64,000 bases of DNA from Cupriavidus taiwanensis (lineage in GTDB: Bacteria > Pseudomonadota > Gammaproteobacteria > Burkholderiales > Burkholderiaceae), in assembly GCF_900250075.1 (NCBI RefSeq), contig NZ_LT977070.1, positions 186,001 to 250,000 on the forward strand, written 5' to 3'. Position 1 is the first letter of the stretch; the number at the start of each line of letters is the position of its first letter. Both the position numbers and the translations under genes were made by a program. This document shows, in pieces, positions 25,144 to 35,693 of this stretch. The notes under the pieces were generated by a model that was given only the letters and a program-made list of their open reading frames with translations, was not told the origin of the DNA and ran no database searches.

Positions 25144-25548
25144 ATGACCGTTTACTTTCCTGAGCGTGATGCAGGCGCCATCGCCGAGTGCCTGGCGGCA
25201 CGGCCGCAGGGCCGCCTGGTGGCCTGCCTGTGCGCGCAGTGGTGCGGCACGTGCCGGGACTACCTGGTGGCGTTGACGGCGCTGGCCGCGCGCCATCCGG
25301 ACCATTGCTTTGTCTGGATCGATATCGAGACCCATGCGGATGCGCTCGGCGATATCGATATCGAGAATTTCCCGACCGTGCTGGTGCAGCCCGCCGCGGG
25401 CGGCGCGCCGCAGTTCTATGGCACCCTGCTGCCGCATATCGAGGTGCTCGAGCGCATGCTCACGCGTGGCGCGGCCATGCCGGCGCCGGCAGAAGAGGTG
25501 CCCGAGGTGCTGGACTGGTTGCTTGGCGGGGGGCGCGGCGGCGCTTGA
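25144..25548 (+). CDS. Thioredoxin-like protein
   Basis: The 134-residue protein has a thioredoxin-fold core with the redox motif AQWCGTCRDY near residues 33-42 and the cis-proline FPTV near residue 78. No signal peptide is seen, so it should act in the cytoplasm. WCGTC differs from the classical WCGPC, so its redox potential may differ. It lies between dprA and topB, an order I associate with Cupriavidus/Ralstonia. ATG 25144 is preferred over 25114 because the shorter form aligns with the beta-alpha-beta start. The C-terminal tail is Gly-rich. Confidence 0.85.
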   Translation: MTVYFPERDAGAIAECLAARPQGRLVACLCAQWCGTCRDYLVALTALAARHPDHCFVWIDIETHADALGDIDIENFPTVLVQPAAGGAPQFYGTLLPHIEVLERMLTRGAAMPAPAEEVPEVLDWLLGGGRGGA

Positions 25549-25706
25549 GCGGCGCGCGCGACGGCAGGCGAGCCGCCATCAGGCTGGCTTGCACCGCCGT
25601 CGAAACCGCGCTTATTATTGGCGCCTCATAGCCCCCCGGCGTTCTGATTACTACGTTTGCAGTGCAATTAGCGGGTTGCCGGATGCAGCCCGCAAGGACC
25701 CTTCCC

Positions 25707-28397
<2,691 letters not shown>

Positions 28398-28413
28398 GCC
28401 AGCCAGCCACGCA

Positions 28414-28440
28414 AAAACGCCCGGCATGGCCGGGCGTTTT
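28414..28440 (+). terminator. Rho-independent terminator of topB
   Basis: AAAACGCCCGGC pairs with GCCGGGCGTTTT around a three-base loop, with T-rich sequence on both sides. It can act in both directions, so it also serves the convergent LysR gene. Confidence 0.9.
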
Positions 28441-28473
28441 GCTTGTTGCGGCGCGCGGCGCAGCCGCGGCCGT

Positions 28474-29415
28474 TCAGGTGCGCACGGCGTGGGCGCCCAG
28501 GCTGGCGGCCGGATGGTCATCCTTGCCCCGCACATGCCCTTCTTCCAGCAGGAAGTCGATAAAGGCGCGAACCTTGGTGGGCAGGAACTTGCGGCTCGGA
28601 TAGACCACGCTGACATCGCGCCGGGGCAACTGGTATTGGGGCAGCACGCGCACCAGCCGGCCCGCGTCGATATTGGGCCGCGCCAGGTAGGACGAGAGCA
28701 TGGCCACGCCCATATCGGCCAGCGCGGCCTGGTGCGCCAGCTCGGCGTTGCTGCACAGCAGCCCAGGGCGGATCGGCACGGTCACCTCGCCTTCCGGTCC
28801 GAGCAGTGTCCATTCGTGCTCGGCGTTGGGCAGGCGCATGGCGATGCAGCGATGGTGGCTCAGTTCATGGGCATGGCGGATGGGCGCATGCGCCGCGACA
28901 TAGCCGGGCGAGGCGCACAGGATGACTTCGGCCGACAGCAGCGGACGCGCCACCAGGTGCGAGCCCAGACCCAGGTCGGACAGCATCACGGCCACGTCGC
29001 GGCCTTCCTCGACGATATCGACATTGCGGTCCGACAGGATCACGTCGAAGACCACCTCCGGGTAGAGCTGCTGGAAGCGCGACAGCAGTTCCGGCAGCAG
29101 GTGCAGGCCGAACATCACCGGCGTCACCAGGCGCAGCGTGCCGGACAGCGACTGGCTGCGCGCCGTGACCACGCTCTCGGCTTCCTCGACGTCTTCCAGG
29201 ATCTGCTGGCAGCGCTGCAGGTAGGTCTCGCCGGCATCGGTCAGCGACAGGCTGCGCGTGGTCCGGTTGAGCAGGCGCGTGCCGAGGTGGCTTTCCAGGT
29301 CGGCCACATAGCGCGTGACCACCGCGTTGGACATTTCCAGCTGCTGCGCTGCACGCGCGAAGCTGCCGAGCTCCACCACTTTGGAAAACACACGCATCGA
29401 CTGCAGGCGATCCAT
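28474..29415 (-). CDS. LysR-family transcriptional regulator
   Basis: This 313-residue regulator begins MDRLQSMRVFSKVVELGSF with the winged helix-turn-helix at about residues 6-64 (SFARAAQQLEMSNAVVTRYV). The effector-binding domain follows (residues 90-295), with GTLRLVTPVMFGLHLLP at its start and RRDVSVVYPSRKFLPTKVRAFIDFL near the end, typical of the AaeR/DmlR-like subgroup. LysR proteins usually control a divergent gene; here the divergent neighbour is the small tandem-repeat protein, about 200 bp away. The effector is unknown. Confidence 0.92.
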   Translation of the reverse strand: MDRLQSMRVFSKVVELGSFARAAQQLEMSNAVVTRYVADLESHLGTRLLNRTTRSLSLTDAGETYLQRCQQILEDVEEAESVVTARSQSLSGTLRLVTPVMFGLHLLPELLSRFQQLYPEVVFDVILSDRNVDIVEEGRDVAVMLSDLGLGSHLVARPLLSAEVILCASPGYVAAHAPIRHAHELSHHRCIAMRLPNAEHEWTLLGPEGEVTVPIRPGLLCSNAELAHQAALADMGVAMLSSYLARPNIDAGRLVRVLPQYQLPRRDVSVVYPSRKFLPTKVRAFIDFLLEEGHVRGKDDHPAASLGAHAVRT

Positions 29416-29616
29416 GACATAGTCTCCGGTTTCTTTGCTGAATTCTTACGCAATCAGCTTATTTTATTGTCCGAATCAAAACTAATCATTGTGGATCCTG
29501 ATATTTATTGATATGAGGGAAATGCCTAATATCTAGCCATCGGATGCCGCAATGCAACATGCCCTTCCCCGGAAGGTGCCGGATCAGGCATCCACGCTAC
29601 AAGAAAGGCCTGAATC
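29416..29616. promoter_or_regulatory. AT-rich divergent intergenic region
   Basis: This 200-bp gap between the LysR gene and the repeat-protein gene has a strongly AT-rich core (about 29445-29535) that contrasts with the rest of the window. It includes repeated GATAT around 29499-29515. It should contain both promoters and any LysR-type T-N11-A operator, but I could not single out one site. Confidence 0.4.
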
Positions 29617-29907
29617 ATGAAAACCAACCGTTACACCCTGATCGCTGTCGCCACCGTCGCTGCCGCCCTGTCCGCCGCGCCGGCCTTTGCCAAGAATGGA
29701 AAGTTCGACGTCTACACCGACGGCGCCAAGGTGGCCAGCTTCGACGTCTATGCCGACGGCGCCCGGGCCGGCAAGTTCGACCCGTACACGGACGGTGCCA
29801 AGGCCGGCAAGTTCGACACCTTCACCGACGGTGCCCGCACCGGCAAGTTCGATACCTTCTCGGAAGGCGCGAAGTACGACACCACGACGGATCGCGCGCC
29901 GCTCTGA
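29617..29907 (+). CDS. Secreted small protein built of 12-residue tandem repeats
   Basis: This 96-residue protein has a clear signal peptide (MKTNRYTLIAVATVAAALSA; cleavage AFA before Lys26). The mature 71 residues are five 12-residue units of the form K-x-G-K-F-D-x-Y-T-D-G-A, with a short tail KYDTTTDRAPL. Each unit carries two or three acidic residues, aromatics and one or two basic residues, so the protein is probably periplasmic or secreted, and perhaps metal- or surface-binding. I cannot name a family with confidence. AAAGG precedes the ATG. A terminator follows 80 bp after the stop. Divergent from the LysR gene, which may control it. Confidence 0.85.
   Translation: MKTNRYTLIAVATVAAALSAAPAFAKNGKFDVYTDGAKVASFDVYADGARAGKFDPYTDGAKAGKFDTFTDGARTGKFDTFSEGAKYDTTTDRAPL
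29692..29871 (+). repeat. Five 36-bp coding tandem repeats
   Basis: Units run 29692-29727, 29728-29763, 29764-29799, 29800-29835 and 29836-29871. All share the TTCGAC (Phe-Asp) and GACGG(C/T)GCC or near (Asp-Gly-Ala) positions. They differ enough at third positions to indicate selection on the protein, not recent duplication. Confidence 0.85.
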
Positions 29908-29986
29908 GCCGGCACGGTCCACCGCTTCAACCTGGTCTCCACAGGTCTTTAGGAGAGCGCCCCGCGTCTCTCCCGCTTTATTGGAG

Positions 29987-30020
29987 AAGAAGCCCGCACC
30001 GTGACCGGTGCGGGCTTCTT
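29987..30020 (+). terminator. Rho-independent terminator of the repeat protein
   Basis: AAGAAGCCCGCACC pairs with GGTGCGGGCTTCTT, followed by TGTTTC. It lies 80 bp after the stop codon. Confidence 0.88.
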
Positions 30021-30121
30021 TGTTTCAGGCGCCGGCAGATGCGGGCCGAACTCTGGTCGATTATGCCAGATGCCGCAATGCAACAACGGCTGGTGAATAC
30101 CCGGCGGTGGCGGCGCCAAAG

Positions 30122-30147
30122 AAAAACGGGCCATGATGGCCCGTTTT
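30122..30147 (-). terminator. Rho-independent terminator of the glycine-zipper gene
   Basis: AAAACGGGCC pairs with GGCCCGTTTT around a short loop, with a T-run on the minus strand. It lies 18 bp after the minus-strand stop codon at 30165. Confidence 0.85.
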
Positions 30148-30164
30148 GCTGACCCCGCTGCGAC

Positions 30165-30623
30165 TTAATCGTCGTAGTGGTGGCGATGATGGTGCTTGTG
30201 CTTCTTGCGCTTGTAATGGCTCTTGTTGTAGTAGCGGCGATCGTCGTCGTACGAGTTGTTGCGCGAGATATTGCCGCCCAGCGCCGCGCCCGCGCCGCCG
30301 CCCAGGCCGGCGCCGATCAGGCCGCCGGTGCGCCCGCCCATGGCATTGCCGGCCGCGGTACCCGCACCGCCGCCCAGGGCGCCGCCGATGATGGCGCCGG
30401 TGCGCTCGCGACGGTTGGACGTGACCGCGCCACCCGCGCCGCCGCCTACCGCACCGCCGATCACGGCGCCGGTGCTGCCGCCCAGCGCGCCACCGACCGC
30501 GGCACCGGCGACACCGCCGAGCGCGCCGCCGAGGGCGTTGTTCATGTCGCCCGCGACGGCCGGCAGCGCGCAGGCCGCCAGGGCAAGGGCAACGGTCAGG
30601 TTGCGAACGGGATGGCGAGTCAT
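30165..30623 (-). CDS. Glycine-zipper envelope protein with His/Lys-rich tail
   Basis: The 152-residue protein has an N-terminal export signal (LTVALALAACALPAVAG; either a lipobox at LAAC or a signal-peptidase I site after AVA). Residues about 28-120 are glycine-zipper repeats of the type GGALGGxxGAAVGG, which pack as membrane-associated helices. The tail (about 122-152) is charged and ends in a His/Lys/Arg cluster KKHKHHHRHHYDD, a plausible metal-binding segment. Such proteins usually sit in the outer membrane or at its inner face; the exact role is unknown. A terminator follows. Confidence 0.85.
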   Translation of the reverse strand: MTRHPVRNLTVALALAACALPAVAGDMNNALGGALGGVAGAAVGGALGGSTGAVIGGAVGGGAGGAVTSNRRERTGAIIGGALGGGAGTAAGNAMGGRTGGLIGAGLGGGAGAALGGNISRNNSYDDDRRYYNKSHYKRKKHKHHHRHHYDD

Positions 30624-30772
30624 ATGTTTTTTCCTCGAATTGCCATGATGTGTCGCAAGTGTAGATAAGGTGCCGCGGCCTTGCTGTAACCACCTGTAAA
30701 GCCCTGTAACCCCCTGCAGAAACGGTATCGGGCCATTACAAAGGCGCGGTGAAAATACAACACTTAATAAAA

Positions 30773-30800
30773 AGACAGGCGATCATGTGATCGCCTGTCT
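30773..30800 (-). terminator. Rho-independent terminator of cstA-ybdD
   Basis: A perfect 13-bp inverted repeat (AGACAGGCGATCA / TGATCGCCTGTCT) with a two-base loop is followed on the minus strand by TTTTATT. It ends the cstA-ybdD transcript. Confidence 0.9.
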
Positions 30801-30848
30801 GCTTTGTCTGCCGCCGAACCAGGGTCGGCGGCATAGCTCAATGTGTCG

Positions 30849-31043
30849 TTAGCAGCACCTGCCCTGCCCGCCGCCGTAGCGCGCCTCCTGGCGCTCGCGG
30901 AAAAACTCCTCGTAGCTCATCGGGGCACGGTCAGGGTGCGTGCTTTCCATATGCGCCACATAGGTCTGGTAGTCGGGCAGGCCGACCATCAGCCGCAGCG
31001 ACTGCCCGAGGTACCGGCCCATGGTGCCAAGTTGTTCCAGCAT
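30849..31043 (-). CDS. YbdD/YjiX family small protein
   Basis: The 64-residue protein begins [31 protein letters not shown] and contains the family motif [15 protein letters not shown], ending RCC. YbdD-type proteins are encoded next to CstA/YjiY transporters and are thought to help them import pyruvate or peptides. It starts 22 bases after the cstA stop on the same strand, so it forms an operon with cstA. Confidence 0.92.
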   Translation of the reverse strand: MLEQLGTMGRYLGQSLRLMVGLPDYQTYVAHMESTHPDRAPMSYEEFFRERQEARYGGGQGRCC

Positions 31044-31065
31044 GGCGGCTCCTTGTCGATGGGGG

Positions 31066-33138
31066 TCAGGACTGGGCCGAAGCGGCGCCCGGCAGCGGCT
31101 CGAACGGCGTTTCCTTGTCGGTCGGGCGGTTCACGGCGCGGGCCTGCAGCGCGGTCTTGAAGCCGTAGAACACGATCGACAGCACCACCACCATGAACAG
31201 CGCGCACAGGCCGGCGTCCAGGTAATCGTTGAAGACGATGCGGTGCATCTGCTCCATCGACTTGGCCGGCGCCAGCACCTTGCCTTCGGCGATGGCGGCG
31301 CTGAACTTGGCGGCGTGGGTCAGGAAGCTGACCTTCGGGTCGGCATGGAACAGCTTCTGCCAGCCGGCGGTCAGCGTGCAGATCAGCAGCCAGACCGTGG
31401 GTACCAGGGTGACCCAGGCGTACTGGCCGCGCTTCATCTTGACCAGCACGCAGGTGCCCAGCACCAGCGCCACCGCGGCCAGCATCTGGTTGGAGATGCC
31501 GAACAGCGGCCACAGCGTGTTGATGCCGCCGAGCGGATCGACCACGCCCTGGTACAGGAAGTAGCCCCAGGCCGCCACCGTCAGCGCGGTCGCGATCAGG
31601 TTGGCCGGCAGCGAGTCGGTGCGCTTCATCGACGGCACGAAGCTGCCCAGCAGGTCTTGCAGCATGAAGCGGCCGGCGCGGGTGCCCGCGTCGACGGCGG
31701 TCAGGATGAAGAGCGCCTCGAACAGGATGGCGAAGTGGTACCAGAACGCCATCATGGCCTGGCCGCCGACCACCTGGTGCAGGATGTGGGCGATGCCCAC
31801 GGCCAGCGTCGGTGCGCCGCCGGCGCGCGAGATGATGGTGTTCTCGCCGACGTCCTTGGCGGTCTGCACCAGCACGTCCGGCGTGATCACGAAGCCCCAG
31901 GTCGAGACCGCCTGCGCCACTGCTTCCGGCGTGGTGCCGATCACCGCGGCCGGGCTGTTCATGGCGAAGTACACGCCGGGCTCGATCACCGCGGCGGCCA
32001 CCAGCGCCATGATGGCGACGAAGGACTCGGCCAGCATCGCGCCGTAGCCGATGAAGCGAGCGTGGGTTTCGTTCTCGAGCAGCTTGGGCGTGGTGCCCGA
32101 CGAGATCAGCGCGTGGAAGCCCGAGACCGCGCCGCAGGCGATGGTGATGAACAGGAACGGGAACAGGTTGCCCGACCACACCGGCCCGCCGCCCGCGGCG
32201 AACTGCGTGAAGGCCGGCATCTTCAGTTCCGGCGCGACGATCAGGATGCCCACCGCCAGCGCGATGATGGTGCCGATCTTCAGGAAGGTCGACAGGTAGT
32301 CGCGCGGGGCCAGCAGCAGCCACACCGGCAGCACCGCGGCGACAAAGCCGTAGATGATCAGCATCCAGGTCAGCGCCTTGCCGTCGTAGGTGAACAGCGG
32401 CGCCAGGGTCGCGCTTTCATGCACGTACTGGCCGCCGATGATGGCCAGCATCAGCAGCACGAAGCCGATCACCGAGACCTCGCCGATGCGGCCCGGGCGG
32501 ATGTAGCGCGTGTAGATGCCCATGAAGATGGCGATGGGGATGGTCACCGCGACGGTGAAGGTGCCCCACGGCGAGTCCGCCAGCGCCTTCACCACGATCA
32601 GCGCCAGCACCGCCAGGATGATGATCATGATCATGAAGCAGCCGAACAGCGCGATCATGCCCGGCACCGTGCCCATCTCGGACTTGACCAGGTCGCCCAG
32701 CGAGCGGCCGTCGCGGCGCGTCGAGATGAACAGCACCATGAAGTCCTGCACCGCGCCGGCGAACACCACGCCGGCCAGCAGCCACAGCATGCCGGGCATA
32801 TAGCCCATCTGCGCGGCCAGCACCGGGCCTACCAGCGGGCCGGCGCCGGCAATCGCGGCGAAGTGGTGGCCGAACAGCACCGCCTTGTTGGTCGGCACGT
32901 AGTCCAGGCCATCGTTATGGCGCCACGCGGGCGTCATCCGTTTGGGATCGAGCTGCATCACCTTGTCGGCGATAAAGCGGCTGTAGTACCGATAGGCGAT
33001 CAGGTAGATGCAGAGCGCGGCCACCACGATCCACAGCGCGCTGACGGCTTCGCCGCGCGCGAGCGCGACGGTGCCGAAGGCAAACGCGCCAAGGATGGCG
33101 ACGGCCAGCCACACCAGGTGTTCTCCGATGCGATTCAT
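31066..33138 (-). CDS. cstA: CstA-family carbon starvation transporter
   Basis: The 690-residue polytopic inner-membrane protein has more than 15 hydrophobic segments. The family signature appears near residues 75-105 ([20 protein letters not shown]) and again in [15 protein letters not shown]. CstA homologues import pyruvate or peptides when preferred carbon is scarce. The start is the ATG at 33138 ([19 protein letters not shown]); upstream codons do not resemble the family. A possible sigma-70 promoter is near 33417-33445 with a palindromic site directly upstream. The divergent Cache-domain kinase and LuxR-type regulator are likely to control it. Confidence 0.94.
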   Translation of the reverse strand: MNRIGEHLVWLAVAILGAFAFGTVALARGEAVSALWIVVAALCIYLIAYRYYSRFIADKVMQLDPKRMTPAWRHNDGLDYVPTNKAVLFGHHFAAIAGAGPLVGPVLAAQMGYMPGMLWLLAGVVFAGAVQDFMVLFISTRRDGRSLGDLVKSEMGTVPGMIALFGCFMIMIIILAVLALIVVKALADSPWGTFTVAVTIPIAIFMGIYTRYIRPGRIGEVSVIGFVLLMLAIIGGQYVHESATLAPLFTYDGKALTWMLIIYGFVAAVLPVWLLLAPRDYLSTFLKIGTIIALAVGILIVAPELKMPAFTQFAAGGGPVWSGNLFPFLFITIACGAVSGFHALISSGTTPKLLENETHARFIGYGAMLAESFVAIMALVAAAVIEPGVYFAMNSPAAVIGTTPEAVAQAVSTWGFVITPDVLVQTAKDVGENTIISRAGGAPTLAVGIAHILHQVVGGQAMMAFWYHFAILFEALFILTAVDAGTRAGRFMLQDLLGSFVPSMKRTDSLPANLIATALTVAAWGYFLYQGVVDPLGGINTLWPLFGISNQMLAAVALVLGTCVLVKMKRGQYAWVTLVPTVWLLICTLTAGWQKLFHADPKVSFLTHAAKFSAAIAEGKVLAPAKSMEQMHRIVFNDYLDAGLCALFMVVVLSIVFYGFKTALQARAVNRPTDKETPFEPLPGAASAQS

Positions 33139-33416
33139 AGTGAAGGGTCTCCTCAGACCGGGATTTGGAAAGCCTGCGGCGGCGAAGGACTGGCAACTGG
33201 CAACGGGCGGGTCGGCGGCGGGCGCGCCTGGGGCGGGCAGCGAGGGCAATCCGGCGGTGAGGGGTCTCCTGGGCTGCTGGAATGAATTGCTGCGCGCCCG
33301 GTTCGTGTCGTTTCCGGATCTCGTCTTGCAGGCAGGCGATGCACCAGCCGGGTAGGCGGTGCACCAACTGCGTGGACCCGTGCCGCATGTTGGGGCGGCT
33401 TGCGCGTCCGGCGTGT

Positions 33417-33445
33417 AGTATTGACAGCCGCCAAACCCGGCACAA
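33417..33445 (-). promoter_or_regulatory. Possible sigma-70 promoter of cstA
   Basis: On the minus strand TTGTGC (33440-33445) and AATACT (33417-33422) are separated by 17 bp. Transcription would begin near 33410, giving a leader of about 270 nt before cstA. Both boxes are imperfect. Confidence 0.45.
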
Positions 33446-33452
33446 GCGCGTA

Positions 33453-33483
33453 ACTACGCAGCACTTCTGCGTAGTACTACGCA
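33453..33483. promoter_or_regulatory. Triple ACTACGCA operator upstream of cstA
   Basis: ACTACGCA occurs at 33453-33460 and 33476-33483, and its inverse TGCGTAGT at 33468-33475. The last two form a perfect 16-bp palindrome. The cluster lies just upstream of the proposed cstA -35 box and 62 bp before the kinase gene. It is a good candidate for the binding site of the LuxR-type regulator at 34948. Confidence 0.55.
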
Positions 33484-33544
33484 AATCGACGGTGGCATGC
33501 CGCCTGCGCGGCATCGGTGTTTACCCCCGCTTCCCCGGTCTTGT

Positions 33545-34951
33545 ATGAAACTCCGCCAGAAAATCCTGTTGCTCGCCGTGGCGCCGCTCGCGGTGGCGAT
33601 GCTGGGCATCGCGCTGGCGGTGCGCTACCAGGCCACCCAGCTCGCGCAGCATGAGCGCGCGCTGGTCGAGGCCGCCTACCTGCAGAGCAAGGAGACCGAG
33701 CTGCGCCATTACGTGGAACTGGCGCAGAGCGCGATCGCGCCGCTGGTGCGCTCCGGCCGCAACGACGAAGCCACGCGCCAGGCGGCGATGGAAGCGCTGG
33801 CGCGGCTGGACTATGGCCCCGACGGCTACTTCTTCCTGTACGACCTGCAGGGCCGCAACCTGATGCATCCGCGCCAGCCCGAGCTGGTGGGCCAGGATCT
33901 GTGGACACTGCGCGACCCGCAGGGCGCGCCCACCATCCAGCAGCTGATCGCCGCGGCCAGGGGCGGCGGCGGCGCGGTGCGCTACCAGTGGCGCAAGCCC
34001 TCGACGCAGCAACTGGCGCCCAAGCTCGGCTACGTGGTGGCAGTGCCCGAATGGGGCTGGATGCTCGGCACCGGCATCTACCTGGATGACGTCGAAAGCA
34101 CGCTGCGCCAGCTCGACGCGCGCGCCGAGACCGATATCCGCGAGACCATGGCGTGGATCGGCGTGATCGCTGGCATCAGCATCCTGCTGGTGGCTGCCAG
34201 CGGTTTGGCGCTGAACGTCAGCGAGCACCGCGAGGCCGACGCCAAGCTGCGCCAGCTGGCGCAGCGCGTGGTGCAGTCGCAGGAAGAAGAGCGCGCGCGG
34301 CTGTCGCGCGAGCTGCACGACGGCATCAGCCAGCTGCTGGTCTCGGTCAAGCTGGTGCTGGAAACCGCCGCCAACCGGCTGCGCCTGGCTCCGGCCGACG
34401 GCGCGGCGGTCGCGCCGGTGCTGGGGATGGCGCTGAACCGGCTCGACACGGTCTTCAATGAAGTGCGTCGGGTGGCGCGCAACCTGCGGCCGGCGTTGCT
34501 CGATGACCTGGGGCTGTACGCCGCGCTGCAGCACCTGGGGCGCGAGATGCAGGGCGGCAGCGGCCTCCAGATCATGGTGACGCAAAGCGGCACCCCACGC
34601 GAACTGCCCGACGAGCAGGCCACGGCGCTGTTCCGCATCGCCCAGGAAGCGCTGACCAACGTCGAGCGCCACGCCGGTGCCCGGCGCGTTGCCGTGTCGC
34701 TCGCCTTCGATGCCGATGCCACGCGCCTGGCCGTGCGCGACGACGGCCATGGCTTCGACGTCGCGCGCATGCAGGCCGACCCGCAGCGCGGCATCGGCCT
34801 GCGCAACCTGCGCGAGCGCATCGCCGCGCTGTGCGGGCAGTTCGACATCCTTTCCGGCCCGGGCGGCACCCAGGTCATCTCCTCGCTGCCGCTGGCCGCC
34901 CCGGCGGCCAGCGCGCGCCAGGCCCATTCCGCAGGACCCTCGCAGTCATGA
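33545..34951 (+). CDS. Cache-domain sensor histidine kinase (HisKA_3 type)
   Basis: The 468-residue kinase has a membrane segment near residues 9-25, a periplasmic single-Cache-like domain (about 30-190, with YGPDGYFFLYDLQGRNLMHP and WGWMLGTGIYLDDVE), a second membrane segment near 203-224, then a dimerisation domain with ARLSRELHDGISQLL (His near residue 258), and an HATPase domain with DDGHGFD and GIGLRNLRERI. Such kinases pair with NarL/LuxR-type regulators. Single-Cache domains often bind small organic acids. Because it is divergent from cstA, a pyruvate-like signal is plausible but unproven. ATG 33545 starts MKLRQKILLLAVAPL; its TGA overlaps the next ATG. Confidence 0.92.
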   Translation: MKLRQKILLLAVAPLAVAMLGIALAVRYQATQLAQHERALVEAAYLQSKETELRHYVELAQSAIAPLVRSGRNDEATRQAAMEALARLDYGPDGYFFLYDLQGRNLMHPRQPELVGQDLWTLRDPQGAPTIQQLIAAARGGGGAVRYQWRKPSTQQLAPKLGYVVAVPEWGWMLGTGIYLDDVESTLRQLDARAETDIRETMAWIGVIAGISILLVAASGLALNVSEHREADAKLRQLAQRVVQSQEEERARLSRELHDGISQLLVSVKLVLETAANRLRLAPADGAAVAPVLGMALNRLDTVFNEVRRVARNLRPALLDDLGLYAALQHLGREMQGGSGLQIMVTQSGTPRELPDEQATALFRIAQEALTNVERHAGARRVAVSLAFDADATRLAVRDDGHGFDVARMQADPQRGIGLRNLRERIAALCGQFDILSGPGGTQVISSLPLAAPAASARQAHSAGPSQS

Positions 34952-35637
34952 TCCAGTTTCTTGCCGAAGCTCGCGAAGAAGATAACGAAGCGCCCGCGCG
35001 CGTGCTGCTGATCGACGACCACGCGCTGGTGCGCGACGGCATGCGCATGCACCTGGCGCTGCAGCCGGGGCTGCGCGTGGTGGGCGAAGCCGATGACGGC
35101 GAAGCCGCGCTGGCGTGGCTGGAGCGCGCCGGCGCGGCCGAGATGCCGGACCTGGTGATCACCGATATCGGCATGCGCGGCATGGGCGGCATTGCGCTGG
35201 CGGCGGCGCTGCACGACCGCTATCCCGAACTGGCGGTGCTGATCGTGTCGATGCACGACAACCTGGAATACGTGCGCCAGGCCGTGCGCGCCGGCGCGCG
35301 CGGCTATGTGCTCAAGGACGCCCCGGCCGACGAGCTGATCGCGGCGATCCGCTCGGTGCTGGCGGGACGCGTGTTCTACAGCGCCCGCATCGCGCGCGGC
35401 ATCGCCGAGCAAAGCCCCGCGGCCGGCCCGCTCGATGCGCTCACGCCGCGCGAGCGCGATATCCTGCGCGGCATCGGCCGCGGCCTGGCCAACAAGGAGA
35501 TCGCGGCGCAGCTGGGGGTATCGGTGCGCACCGTCGAGACCCACCGGCTCAACCTGAAGCGCAAGCTGGGGATCGAGGGGCGCGCGGGGCTGGTGAAGTA
35601 TGCGGTGGAGACGCTGGGGGACAGCGAGGGCGGATAA
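34948..35637 (+). CDS. LuxR/NarL-family response regulator
   Basis: The 229-residue regulator has a receiver domain (RVLLIDDHALVRDGMRMHL; phosphoacceptor Asp in LVITDIGM near residue 73; Lys in VLKDAP near 124) and a LuxR-type helix-turn-helix (TPRERDILRGIGRGLANKEI; VRTVETHRLNLKRKL) at the C-terminus. It overlaps the kinase gene by four bases (ATGA), so the pair is translationally coupled. The likely target is the ACTACGCA operator between this pair and cstA. Confidence 0.94.
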   Translation: MIQFLAEAREEDNEAPARVLLIDDHALVRDGMRMHLALQPGLRVVGEADDGEAALAWLERAGAAEMPDLVITDIGMRGMGGIALAAALHDRYPELAVLIVSMHDNLEYVRQAVRAGARGYVLKDAPADELIAAIRSVLAGRVFYSARIARGIAEQSPAAGPLDALTPRERDILRGIGRGLANKEIAAQLGVSVRTVETHRLNLKRKLGIEGRAGLVKYAVETLGDSEGG

Positions 35638-35669
35638 AAAAACGCCCGCCGTTGGACAAGGCGGGCGTT
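35636..35669 (-). terminator. Rho-independent terminator of pckG
   Basis: AACGCCCGCC (35641-35650) pairs with GGCGGGCGTT (35660-35669), followed by a T-run on the minus strand. It overlaps the end of the convergent regulator gene by two bases. Confidence 0.88.
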
Positions 35670-35693
35670 GACTGGCTCAGGACTTCCGACCGC

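Noticed and set aside
29692..29871. 36-bp repeats as a CRISPR array
   Set aside because: The units are directly adjacent without spacers, diverge at third positions and encode a secreted protein.
31021..33285. 754-codon plus-strand open frame opposite cstA
   Set aside because: Only polar, Gln/His/Arg-rich text with no domain; cstA on the other strand is unmistakable.
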